Below, in pieces: positions 25,531 through 33,926 of a stretch of 64,000 nucleotides of DNA; position 1 is the first letter of the stretch; each line of letters starts with the position of its first letter. Under the pieces are notes generated by a model that saw only the letters and a program-made list of their open reading frames with translations, did not search any database and had not been told where the DNA came from. This DNA is from JACQFZ01 sp045810625. Lineage in GTDB: Bacteria > Pseudomonadota > Gammaproteobacteria > Acidiferrobacterales > Sulfurifustaceae. A program made the position numbers and the translations under genes. The DNA lies in NCBI GenBank assembly GCA_045810625.1, contig JBJMVQ010000049.1, positions 62,001 to 126,000 on the forward strand. Direction: 5' to 3'.

Positions 25531-27264
25531 TCAACGAACGCGCCACATGATCAGCAATGCGGCAACGGCGACTGCCAGGATAAGGGAAACGCTTTTCCAG
25601 AAGACGACCGGGCTGCGCTCGATGAGCGGCGCGCGCGCCTTGTTCAGATAAGCCTGGCTCGGATAACGCAGGTCGTACGTGAACTCCGACAACTCCTCGT
25701 AACGCTTGGTCGGGTCGGGATGTACCGCGTTGCGGAGTACCTCGTCGATCCACGCCGGAATTTCACGGTTTTCATCGAGCACCGACTTGTACACGAGTTT
25801 TCTTTGCGCGGCTCTGGTTCTTGCTTTAGGCACTTGGGTGCCATACGGCAGTTTGCCGGACAACATTTGATAGGCAATAACGCCGAGGGAAAACAGATCC
25901 GAGCGCGTCGTCCCGCTTTCCCCTAAGAAATATTCCGGTGCGGTGTAGGCGGCAGTACCGACGAAATTCGGCCGCTCGATCGGCGATTCGATTTCCATCA
26001 CACCGGCGACTCGCGTCGAGCCAAAGTCGATGATCTTCACCGTGCCCGTGCTGTCGATCATGATGTTGTCGGGCCGCAGATCCTGATGCAGCATTTCCAG
26101 CCGGTGAAAAGCGAGCAGTCCTTTCGCAATCTGTTCGATGATTCCGCGCACGGTTTCGAGATCCGGCTTCGGGTTATCGATCATCCACTGCGTCAATGTC
26201 TGTCCGTCGACAAATTCCGTGACGGTGTAGAGATAGTGGCGCTTGCGGGTTTGCTCGCAGGGTTTCAGTACGTGTGCACTGTTGATTCGTCGGGCGATCC
26301 AGTCCTCCATCAGAAATCTTTCCAAATACGCCGGATCGTCCTGTAGCGCAATGGAAGGTGTTTTTATGACAACACGCGCCTTGGTTTCGTCGTCGACCGC
26401 GAGATAAATGTGGCTGCGATGGCTTGCATGGATTTCCCTGACGATGTGGTAACCGTCCAGCGTCGTTCTTGCCTGTCGTATCGGCGGAAAGGGCAGCTCG
26501 GTCAGCTTCTGGTACGCCTCCTTTGCGTCCTGACGCGGCAGCTCTTCGACGCGCACGACCTGCACCGTAAGGTTGTCCGTGCTGCCGCGCCGATAAGCTT
26601 TAGCAACGATAAATTTAGCTGCGGTGTCCAGGTCGTTCTCGTTTGCGCGGATGGCGTTGAGGAAAAAGTCGGCGTCGACAAATTCGTAAACGCCGTCCGT
26701 GGCAAATAAGAAAATGTCGCCTTCGTCCACTTGCAGTGCTTGATAATCGATCTCGAGATGAGGATTGATGCCGAGCGCGCGGCTGAGATGGCTTTTTTCC
26801 TGGGAAACCCAGATTCGATGATCGTGCGTCAGTTGCTCCAACGCGTTTGCGTGCAACCGATAGATTCGTGTATCACCGACATGAAAAATATGCGCGGTGG
26901 TCGATTTGATCACCATCGCGCTCAGCGTGCACACGTAGCCCCGGTCTTTGTCGAAACGGTACGGGCTTTGCTGCGTTTGCGAATGCAGCCAGGAGTTGGC
27001 GGCCATCAACACGCGCTGGGCCGACTTCTTTACCGACCAGGCGTCTGACGTGCAGTAGTAGTCTTCGAGAAAGCTCTTAACCGCGACTTCACTGGCCGTC
27101 CGGCTCAGCTTGCTGCTGCTGATGCCGTCGGCCAGTGCAATCGCGATTCCTTTCGAGCTCAGCTGCGGCTCTTCGGGTATATAAGCGCCGTGAAAATCCT
27201 GGTTGGTTTCCTTGCGGCCTTTGTCGGAATGTTGCCCTACGGATATTTTCAACTGATTGGGCAT
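25531..27264 (-). CDS. Bifunctional PP2C phosphatase - Ser/Thr protein kinase with C-terminal membrane anchor
   Basis: A 577-residue protein. Residues 1 to about 245 are a PP2C phosphatase with the metal-binding aspartates intact: ETNQD, ALADGISSS, FHVGDTRIYRL, FATDGVYEF and STDNLTVQV. Residues about 270-530 are a kinase with VVIKT (ATP lysine), the catalytic loop LHQDLRPDNIM (HQD in place of HRD) and IIDFGST (DFG), plus the APE-like TAPEYFLG. A hydrophobic segment at about 550-572 anchors it. It lies 30 bp downstream of the FocA-type channel gene; this gene pair recurs in proteobacterial nitrate/nitrite loci, so it probably controls nitrogen-anion uptake. Confidence 0.88.
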   Translation of the reverse strand: MPNQLKISVGQHSDKGRKETNQDFHGAYIPEEPQLSSKGIAIALADGISSSKLSRTASEVAVKSFLEDYYCTSDAWSVKKSAQRVLMAANSWLHSQTQQSPYRFDKDRGYVCTLSAMVIKSTTAHIFHVGDTRIYRLHANALEQLTHDHRIWVSQEKSHLSRALGINPHLEIDYQALQVDEGDIFLFATDGVYEFVDADFFLNAIRANENDLDTAAKFIVAKAYRRGSTDNLTVQVVRVEELPRQDAKEAYQKLTELPFPPIRQARTTLDGYHIVREIHASHRSHIYLAVDDETKARVVIKTPSIALQDDPAYLERFLMEDWIARRINSAHVLKPCEQTRKRHYLYTVTEFVDGQTLTQWMIDNPKPDLETVRGIIEQIAKGLLAFHRLEMLHQDLRPDNIMIDSTGTVKIIDFGSTRVAGVMEIESPIERPNFVGTAAYTAPEYFLGESGTTRSDLFSLGVIAYQMLSGKLPYGTQVPKARTRAAQRKLVYKSVLDENREIPAWIDEVLRNAVHPDPTKRYEELSEFTYDLRYPSQAYLNKARAPLIERSPVVFWKSVSLILAVAVAALLIMWRVR

Positions 27265-27294
27265 TTTTTCCCGTCGAAAGCGAGAAGCCCCGGC

Positions 27295-28122
27295 CTAGGC
27301 GGCTTTCGTGACCCGCAGGGTTCTTTTCGGAGCGGTTCGGACGTGCGTGGCGTACAAAGTCAGTCCCGTAAACGCTATTCCACCCACCAGGTTCCCGACG
27401 ACCGTGGGAATCTCATTCCAGATGAAGTAGTCCATGATCGAGAAGTTTCCGCCCAGGATCAAACCGGATGGGAACAGAAACATATTAACAACGGAATGCT
27501 CGAAGGTCATATAAAAGAAGACCATGAGCGGCATCCACATGGCGATCACTTTCCCGCTCACGGAAGTGGAGATCATGGCGCCCACGACGCCCGTCGACAC
27601 CATCCAGTTGCAAAGCATGCCGCGGATAAAGAGCGTCAACATTCCCGCTGCACCGTGCGCTTTGTAACCTACGGTGCGGGCTTCGCCGATGCCGGCGATC
27701 ATTTTGCCGACGGGACTGGGCTCGGTCGTGAAGCCGAACGTGAAGATGATCGCCATCATCACCGCGACGGTCAGCGCGCCGAGGAAGTTGCCCACGAAGA
27801 CGAGCGCCCAATTCTTCAAGACGCCCCCGAGTGTCACGCCCGGGCGTTTATCGATCAGTGCAAGCGGCGTTAAAACAAAAACACCGGTCAGGAGATCGAA
27901 GCCCAACAAATACAACATGCAAAATCCGGCCGGAAACAGAACTGCGCCAATAATGGGCTGCCCGGTCTGCTGATTGATCGTGATAGAAAATACGGCAGCT
28001 AACGCCAATATGGCTCCGGCCATATACGCCCTGATGACCGTATCCCGGGTTGACATGTAAACTTTGGATTCGCCCGCATCGACCATCTTCGTCGCGAATT
28101 CGGTCGGGACCAAGTAAGACAT
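27295..28122 (-). CDS. Formate/nitrite transporter family channel (FocA/NirC)
   Basis: A 275-residue pentameric-channel family member: GAVLFPAGFCMLYLLGFDLLTG, KNWALVFVGNFLGAL, AGMLTLFIRGMLCNWMV and FYMTFEHSVVNMFLFPSGLI, all in the six-helix FNT layout. The conserved pore His is in FEHSVVNM. It conducts formate, nitrite or hydrosulfide. The PP2C-kinase gene follows 30 bp downstream, favouring nitrite in a nitrogen-assimilation context, but no nitrite reductase gene is in the window. Upstream, 28230-28246 holds a small inverted repeat CACTA/TAGTG of unknown meaning. Confidence 0.88.
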   Translation of the reverse strand: MSYLVPTEFATKMVDAGESKVYMSTRDTVIRAYMAGAILALAAVFSITINQQTGQPIIGAVLFPAGFCMLYLLGFDLLTGVFVLTPLALIDKRPGVTLGGVLKNWALVFVGNFLGALTVAVMMAIIFTFGFTTEPSPVGKMIAGIGEARTVGYKAHGAAGMLTLFIRGMLCNWMVSTGVVGAMISTSVSGKVIAMWMPLMVFFYMTFEHSVVNMFLFPSGLILGGNFSIMDYFIWNEIPTVVGNLVGGIAFTGLTLYATHVRTAPKRTLRVTKAA

Positions 28123-28407
28123 AGTTTCTTCCTCTAGCTTTCGATTGATCGGGAGTGCAATTCAAGAAGCCGAATTTGGCGGCTCCTGCCGCGATGCAAA
28201 ATATGAACCAAAACGGCGAAATTTTTACCCACTATTTTTGGTAGTGTCCGCGCAAAGCTTGCGCAGCGTCTTGGGCCGACGTGGTGCATCTCGCTTCATG
28301 CCTGCGCAATTGAAGGGCGAAAATAAGAGACGGACTATTGCGCGGAGCCAGCCGTCAACCGGTAACGCTCGCGGCCCCGGTGAGACTTGTCCACGTTTGC
28401 GTGATGG

Positions 28408-29349
28408 GTGCGCGGTTGCGCGATGGAATCGTGCGCGGTAATCCGGCGGCTTGAGGGGAGCGCCATCAAAAAAACTACCACACACTACTTACTCTGTTCT
28501 CCCGATGCGCCGCAAAGAAGCAGTCACGTAAGGTCAGATCGCATTGTGTCTTGTCGAACTTTCTCCTGGAGACCCGCAATCGGGACGAGCCTCAAGCAGC
28601 GGCTGATTGCCGCGCGTCGACGCGTTGTCCGCCCGCTGGCCCCCGCCATCGATTGGTTGTATTACCGCCACATTTTCGGCCGCCCGCTGCCATTTGCGAC
28701 ACAATTCGCCGAGCGGTTTCTGGCGTGGGAGCAACGACGCTTCAAAGGTGATGTGCCCATTTCGCGGGAGGCGTGGGAGCGGCAGTACCGCAGCGGCAGC
28801 TGGACGCTACTGACGCGGCTGGATGAACTGGCGCACTACATGGTGCTGGTCGGCTACCTGCAGTACCTGAAACCGAACGCCGCCGTGCTGGATGTGGGTT
28901 GCGGCGAAGGTCTGTTGCTGCGTCACTACCGCCCGCATGGCTACGGGCGTTATGTCGGCATCGATTTTTCAAAAACGGCGTTGGCAAAAATTCAGGACGC
29001 GGAGGACAAAAAAACAACGTTCATTTGCGCGGACGCGGAAACCTACGAGCCGACCGAACGGTTCGACGCTATCGTTTTGAACGGCATTCTCTGCTATTTC
29101 TACGACCCCATCGGCACCGTTGAGCGCTACGAGCGCGCGCTCAATCCCGGCGGCTTGCTGCTCGTCTGCGCGTATATGCCATCGAAACGCGACGTGGCCT
29201 CGCTGCGCGCACTCTCAATGCGCTATCCGGTTCTAGACGAAACGATCATAAAAAACGGCAACAAGACTTGGGTGTGCAGCGCGCTGCAACCGAAGGTTGA
29301 AGCGAACTGCCAGCGCGCGAAGTCGAGCGCGCATCACTTGGTGCGCTAA
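28408..29349 (+). CDS. Class I SAM-dependent methyltransferase (N-terminus uncertain)
   Basis: The catalytic part is clear: AAVLDVGCGEGLLLRHY (motif I), YVGIDFSKTALAKIQ, TTFICADAETYEP, FDAIVLNGILCYFYDP (motif IV) and LNPGGLLLVCAYMP. Upstream of it a conserved-looking helical region starts at about LKQRLIAARRRVVRPLAPAI and suits enzymes of envelope-sugar or lipid modification. The first ~50 codons from the ATG at 28408 look non-coding (many Arg/Ser/Cys), so the true start may be a GTG near 28546 or another later codon. The gene diverges from the channel gene and has no obvious partner. Confidence 0.72.
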   Translation: MRGCAMESCAVIRRLEGSAIKKTTTHYLLCSPDAPQRSSHVRSDRIVSCRTFSWRPAIGTSLKQRLIAARRRVVRPLAPAIDWLYYRHIFGRPLPFATQFAERFLAWEQRRFKGDVPISREAWERQYRSGSWTLLTRLDELAHYMVLVGYLQYLKPNAAVLDVGCGEGLLLRHYRPHGYGRYVGIDFSKTALAKIQDAEDKKTTFICADAETYEPTERFDAIVLNGILCYFYDPIGTVERYERALNPGGLLLVCAYMPSKRDVASLRALSMRYPVLDETIIKNGNKTWVCSALQPKVEANCQRAKSSAHHLVR

Positions 29350-29788
29350 CCCGAACGTGTAGCCTGCCAGGCCGCAGGCTCCCGGCGCGACGCGATGCCG
29401 CGGCGATTTTTAACGGCCCTCTGCACTCATGAAGTTCCTGCCGTGAACATATCGGACTCCCCGACCTGCCATTTCGCCGTTCCCCGGCCGATTTCCCTCG
29501 ACATTTAGATAGTCCCAGGCAAGCGAACCGAGCGCGCGATGCATTAAGTCGCGGTGTAGCGGTGCCAGCGGTTGCGGGCAAGGCATTGAGCGAAACGAGC
29601 CGGCGGTGGCAAAGTGCGCCTTGCGGTTACCGCCGCGGTAAACAATTCCGTCCGGCGCAACGAACACTAATAATTAATCAACACGCTTATGAACAAAGAG
29701 ACTAGATCTCGCAATTCGCACCTCGTCAAACTAAATCGCTTCGCCGCAGGCCGCTAATTCGTCTGCGCTATTTCGCAAAGGGGTTCAA
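29350..29788. other. Intergenic region with one doubtful ORF
   Basis: An 85-codon minus-strand frame at 29410-29667 (start MFVAPDGIVYRGGN) has no recognised domain and no clear ribosome-binding site. I see no RNA, repeat or terminator in this region, which must hold the CoA-transferase promoter. Confidence 0.3.
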
Positions 29789-31126
29789 ATGAGCTCATCG
29801 CTATTAGAGGGCGTCACGGTCCTCGATTTCTCCGAATACATCGCCGGGCCGTATTGCGCCTCGCTGCTCGCGGATTTCGGCGCGCGCGTCATCAAGATCG
29901 AGCCGCCCGACGGCGCGGAGGAGCGTCGTCTGGGCACGTGGGCGCGATATCGCGGCAACAGCCGCATGTCGCTCGCGTTCAATCGGGGCAAAGAGAGCCT
30001 GAGCGTCGATCTGCGCCAACCCGCGGGGCGGGAGATCGTGCACAAGCTCGTCGCGCACGCCGATGTCGTCGTACAGAATTTCGTGCCGGGCGCCGCCGAG
30101 AAGCTCGGCATCGACTACGAAACGCTCGCGCGCATCAACAAGGGAATCATTTTTCTGTCCAGTACCGCGTTCGGCGACGTCGGGCCGTACCGGAAGCGCA
30201 AAGGCTTCGACATCATCGGGCATGCCGCGTCCGGCGTAATGTCGAATTACGCCGACGAGGAGGGCACGCCGCGCGGCCCGGGCGCGATTCCTTACATCGA
30301 CCTCGGCACCGGCATGATGAACGCGCTCGCGATCGTGAGCGCTTTGTACTATCGCAACCGGACCGGCGAGGGGCAGAAGATCGAGACGTCGCTCTTCAGC
30401 ACGGGGATGGCGCTGCAAGCACAGAACCTGATTCACATCGATCAGCTCGACGCGCATCAGCATCAAGAGGAGGTGCGGATCCTGAAGACCGCGCACCAGG
30501 AAGGAAAGAAGCACACCCACATCATGGACGAGTTCGCCGAGATGCGTCTGCGCGCGGACCTGCCGGACACCGCGCGGCCGATCGAAGTGCCGGATTGTTT
30601 GCACCGCCCGACCGACCGGCAGGTTTATGCCTACTACCGCGTCTACGAGACGGGCGACGGTTATTTGAGCATCGCCGCGCTCAATCGAGGCCAGCGCGAG
30701 AAGATGTGCGCGGCGCTCGGCGTCGTCGACAAGCACGTTGCAAAGGACGTCGGCGATCTTTCCGACGAAGCGTACTTCGAGCAGAAGGCGGTGATGCACA
30801 CGATCGCGGAGCACCTGAAACAAAACACAACCGCGCACTGGCTACAGGTGCTCGAAACCGCCGGCGTGCCGTGCGGACGAGTAAATTACCGTTCGGACCT
30901 CTACACCGACCCGCAAGCGCAGACGCTCGGAATGATCTGGGAGCTAAAGAACCGCGACCTCGGCACCTACAAAGCGAGCGGCAATCCGATTCGATTCAGC
31001 AAAACGCCCGTCGCGCCCGGCCCCGGCGCGCCGTCGCTCGGCGAGAACACGGAAGCGATTTTGCGGGAGTTGGGGTATGGGGCGGAGGAGATCGAGCGAC
31101 TATTGACGGTAGCTGTCGCCAAATAG
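29789..31126 (+). CDS. CaiB/BaiF family III CoA-transferase
   Basis: A 445-residue class III CoA-transferase. The N-terminal block LEGVTVLDFSEYIAGPYCA, DFGARVIKIEPPDGAEERR, NRGKESLSVDLRQPAGREI and the catalytic region AIPYIDLGTGMMNALAI (nucleophile D171) are all present, and the C-terminus has the usual LETAGVPCGRVN and GENTEAILRELGY. It transfers CoA between acyl groups, often to start breakdown of a carboxylic acid; substrate unknown. A central insertion (QHQEEVRILKTAHQEGKK) is longer than in small family members. It stands alone just before the AT-rich island. Confidence 0.88.
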   Translation: MSSSLLEGVTVLDFSEYIAGPYCASLLADFGARVIKIEPPDGAEERRLGTWARYRGNSRMSLAFNRGKESLSVDLRQPAGREIVHKLVAHADVVVQNFVPGAAEKLGIDYETLARINKGIIFLSSTAFGDVGPYRKRKGFDIIGHAASGVMSNYADEEGTPRGPGAIPYIDLGTGMMNALAIVSALYYRNRTGEGQKIETSLFSTGMALQAQNLIHIDQLDAHQHQEEVRILKTAHQEGKKHTHIMDEFAEMRLRADLPDTARPIEVPDCLHRPTDRQVYAYYRVYETGDGYLSIAALNRGQREKMCAALGVVDKHVAKDVGDLSDEAYFEQKAVMHTIAEHLKQNTTAHWLQVLETAGVPCGRVNYRSDLYTDPQAQTLGMIWELKNRDLGTYKASGNPIRFSKTPVAPGPGAPSLGENTEAILRELGYGAEEIERLLTVAVAK

Positions 31127-31343
31127 GGATCAATCCGACAGGTTAGCCCTAACAACTCGGCCTGACGCCATAAAGTTGCCAGCGATTGGTCCTGCATAAG
31201 TCCCCGAGGTAATCGCTCGCATTCTTAACGCGAATGTCGTTTTACGTGCCTTCGCGCCGTTGCGTTATGGTCACGATCAACTTTAACCTGCCCTACACTC
31301 GTAATGCATATTTATAAGAACTAACTGATCTGCGCGTCGTGCG

Positions 31344-31862
31344 ATGTGCTGTTACACAATGGAAATTTTCACTGTACACGAGCTAGACGTAAGAACTGAG
31401 AAAGAGTTTCTCGCTGTTGTTAAGCAGCTATGGCGAGAAAACTCGGCGACGCTCGGCTTTTTCCCTGAAGGAGCCTTTGACGAGTACGCCGCAAAGCGAC
31501 AAATACTCATTGCGACTACGCCCTCTGGTAAGTGCGTTGGGTACCTGTTATATCGCGTATCCCGCAACTTTGTAGTCATCGTTCATCTTTGTGTACGCGC
31601 TTCATACCGTAGTCAGCACGTCGCCCGGAGTCTGATTGAGAAGTTAAAACAGGTGACGCACACGTTGCGCGGTATCCGATTGAGCTGCAGACGTGATTTT
31701 CATGTATCGAAAGTCTGGCCAAATTCGGGTTCGTGGCCCTCGCAGATCGTCCCGGAAGAGGCTCGGACGCAAAAACTCTTACCGTCTGGGGTCTCGACTA
31801 TCAGCATCCAGATTTATTTTCCAAAGTTTTCGATCCCACACTCTCCGACAAGATTCTTGTAG
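31344..31862 (+). CDS. GNAT acetyltransferase domain, 5' part of a frameshifted GNAT-PIN protein
   Basis: The first ~125 residues form a GNAT fold: EKEFLAVVKQLWRENS, ILIATTPSGKCVGYLLYRVS and the acetyl-CoA-binding stretch VVIVHLCVRASYRSQHVARSL, followed by LSCRRDFHVSKVWP. At about 31720 the frame changes. One extra base there would give SKVW-P-KFGFVALADRPGR and run into the PIN-encoding frame, so residues after ~130 of this frame are spurious. ATGs at 31344 and 31359 are both possible starts. The region is AT-richer (50% G+C in lines I counted) than its surroundings. The original protein would be about 710 residues. Confidence 0.65.
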   Translation: MCCYTMEIFTVHELDVRTEKEFLAVVKQLWRENSATLGFFPEGAFDEYAAKRQILIATTPSGKCVGYLLYRVSRNFVVIVHLCVRASYRSQHVARSLIEKLKQVTHTLRGIRLSCRRDFHVSKVWPNSGSWPSQIVPEEARTQKLLPSGVSTISIQIYFPKFSIPHSPTRFL

Positions 31863-33478
31863 TAATAGACGCAAACATATTCTTCGATTTCGTTAGTGAA
31901 GATGATATCGATAGCGAGGAGTCTCGGGCGCTCATCGCGGATTGGATGTTAGCGAATATCGAGCTATGTGTGACTCCCGAATTACTGAACGAGATAGATC
32001 GACAGGACGACGCGGCCGTGCGTCATCGCGAACGTAAGCGCGCGATGAATTTTAGATTGATCGAGAGTTCACCCAGCGCACGTGAGGAAGCGGAAATCGT
32101 ACTAAAAGGACTGCTTCCTTCGCCCCTTGGTCCCCAAGATGAATCGGATCTAAGGCAACTTGCTTATGCTATAGCGGGCGACGCCAAGTTTTTTGTGACA
32201 AGGGACGACTATCTATTGTCTTTGGCGGATCCTATCTACGCGAAGTTTGGCGTTTGGGTACTAAGGCCGGCGGAATTGGTCATCCACCTAGACACCCTGG
32301 AGAGCGAAACAGACTATCTTCCGGTGCGGCTTGCGGGAACAAGCCTTTCAACTCGTTTGATCACAACCGGAGAGTTGGAACGACTGGTAAACGTGTTCCA
32401 GCAAAGCCAGGCTGGTGAGACCCAGGCAGATCTTCGCAGAAGAATACTGCGATTCATGGCGGACCCGCATCGATACAACTGTCGAGTGATACAAGACGAG
32501 AACTCGGATCTGCTTGCCTTATATGTTCAGGCCACTGAGGGCGCAAGAACTGATATCGATGAAGTGCCGATTTTTAGGGTAAAGAGATTCACTCTCGAAA
32601 AAACATTGGCGAGGTGTCTACTAACACAAATGCATCTTTCACGTTGTAAAGACGGGCTGAAACTGACCGTTATTTCAGACCCTTTTCTTCCGCCAGCTTC
32701 CATCGCAGCTCTTAGTGATTCCGGTTTTGTCTCATCGGATGGTGCATGGATTAAGGTCGGGGTTCCAGCCATAGGAACGTCAAGTGACGTTGCCCGGTTC
32801 CTGCTGCGGTTCGCAAAAGATTCGTTAACGTCTACTAATAAGGAGAGAATCGAACAGGTCGCTACGAGGGTGGAAGCGATAACAAGGGACCAGCCAATTC
32901 TCGCGGTGGAGATCGAGAAGGCACTTTGGCCGGTCAAAATAACTAATTTCCCAATGTCTAGCTATATTGTGCCTATTCAGCCTGCATGGGCGAAGGATTT
33001 GTTTGACGAACAGCTCGCGAGGCAGGACTTATTTGGTGCGCGAATTGATCTTGCCCTGCAACAAGAAGGCGTGTATTACCGCAAGAACTATTTTGGAGCG
33101 CCGATCGTACCGTCCCGAATTCTTTGGTACGTGAGTCATGCGGATGGTTTTGGTGGATCGGGGATGTTGCGAGCGTGCTCAATTCTGGAGGAGGTCGTGA
33201 CAGGAAAACCGAAAGACCTCTTCCGCAGGTTTCGACGGTTGGGAGTGTATGAATGGAGGGACGTGTATGAAACAGCGGGCCGAAAGATCGATACGAATAT
33301 TATGGCTCTTCGTTTCGGACATACGGAGACGCTCGAGCAGCCAATTGCGTGGACTGCGCTCAAAGAGGTTCTAACGCGACGGGGAGTTAAAACTAATGTA
33401 CGTTCTCCCGTTTCGATAACGATAGACACCTTCGTGGAGCTTTACCGATTGGGTAGGCCTTATGCCAAGCATATTTAG
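31733..33478 (+). CDS. PIN-domain nuclease with C-terminal PUA-like domain, 3' part of the frameshifted GNAT-PIN protein
   Basis: A 581-codon frame that today would have to start at a GTG (31733). Residues about 40-185 form a PIN domain with the acidic set in place: D46 (VVIDANIF), E87 (TPELLNEID), D136/D139 (DESDLRQLAYA) and D158 (FFVTRDDYLL), implying Mg-dependent RNase activity. The C-terminal ~140 residues (SRILWYVSHADGFGGSGML, RACSILEEVV, FRRFRRLGVYEWRDVYE) look PUA/EVE-like, a modified-nucleotide or RNA-binding fold. Upstream, in-frame KFGF continues the GNAT domain, so a one-base deletion split a single GNAT-PIN-PUA protein. It overlaps the ASCH gene by 17 bp. Confidence 0.7.
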   Translation: MALADRPGRGSDAKTLTVWGLDYQHPDLFSKVFDPTLSDKILVVIDANIFFDFVSEDDIDSEESRALIADWMLANIELCVTPELLNEIDRQDDAAVRHRERKRAMNFRLIESSPSAREEAEIVLKGLLPSPLGPQDESDLRQLAYAIAGDAKFFVTRDDYLLSLADPIYAKFGVWVLRPAELVIHLDTLESETDYLPVRLAGTSLSTRLITTGELERLVNVFQQSQAGETQADLRRRILRFMADPHRYNCRVIQDENSDLLALYVQATEGARTDIDEVPIFRVKRFTLEKTLARCLLTQMHLSRCKDGLKLTVISDPFLPPASIAALSDSGFVSSDGAWIKVGVPAIGTSSDVARFLLRFAKDSLTSTNKERIEQVATRVEAITRDQPILAVEIEKALWPVKITNFPMSSYIVPIQPAWAKDLFDEQLARQDLFGARIDLALQQEGVYYRKNYFGAPIVPSRILWYVSHADGFGGSGMLRACSILEEVVTGKPKDLFRRFRRLGVYEWRDVYETAGRKIDTNIMALRFGHTETLEQPIAWTALKEVLTRRGVKTNVRSPVSITIDTFVELYRLGRPYAKHI

Positions 33479-33905
33479 AACCGTTGACCGAGCGCTGTTG
33501 TTGTCTGTGCGACCAAAATATGCAGAGAAATTGTTGCGTGGCGAAAAGCGAGTAGAGCTTCGACGGACTCGCCCCAAAGTAAGTCGCGGCGACTTAGTCT
33601 TGATCTACGAATCTTCGCCGACTATGGCGCTAGTGGGCTATGGAATAGTCAATAAGGTGATGTCTTCCGCATCGGCGAACCTTCTATGGCCTCGCGTTCG
33701 CAATCGGGCGGGGATAGTACGAAAGGAATTCGACTGGTATTTCTCTGGTGCAACCAGAGTCTTTGCAATCGAGTTCAGTGAAATAAAAACTCTACGAGAA
33801 CCAGTCTGGCTGAACAAGCTTCGGAGACTATGGAACGGATTTCATCCGCCTCAAACCTACCGGTACGTTTCTAGGGAGCAAATGAATTTAGTTTTTGGTA
33901 CTTAG
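33462..33905 (+). CDS. ASCH-domain protein
   Basis: A 147-residue product with the ASCH signature at its N-terminus, ALLLSVRPKYAEKLLRGEKR then VELRRTRPKVSRGDLVLIY, including the conserved G-x-K-x-x-E-x-R. The middle and tail (SSPTMALVGYGIV, ATRVFAIEFSEIKTL, LNKLRRLWNGFHPPQTYRY) fit the beta-barrel and last helix. ASCH is a PUA-related RNA-binding fold; E. coli YqfB, an N4-acetylcytidine amidohydrolase, belongs to it. The 17-bp overlap with the PIN gene implies translational coupling. A partnership with an acetyltransferase is therefore suggestive, but not demonstrated. Confidence 0.82.
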   Translation: MPSIFRTVDRALLLSVRPKYAEKLLRGEKRVELRRTRPKVSRGDLVLIYESSPTMALVGYGIVNKVMSSASANLLWPRVRNRAGIVRKEFDWYFSGATRVFAIEFSEIKTLREPVWLNKLRRLWNGFHPPQTYRYVSREQMNLVFGT

Positions 33906-33926
33906 GCCCGATTGTCGACAAAACGG

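Noticed and set aside
28230..28246. Inverted repeat CACTA/TAGTG ahead of the formate/nitrite channel
   Set aside because: Does not match the FNR or NarL consensus; five-base arms are too weak to name.
29854..31146. 430-codon open frame on the plus strand
   Set aside because: Frame-shifted copy of the CoA-transferase region; Arg-rich, no domain.
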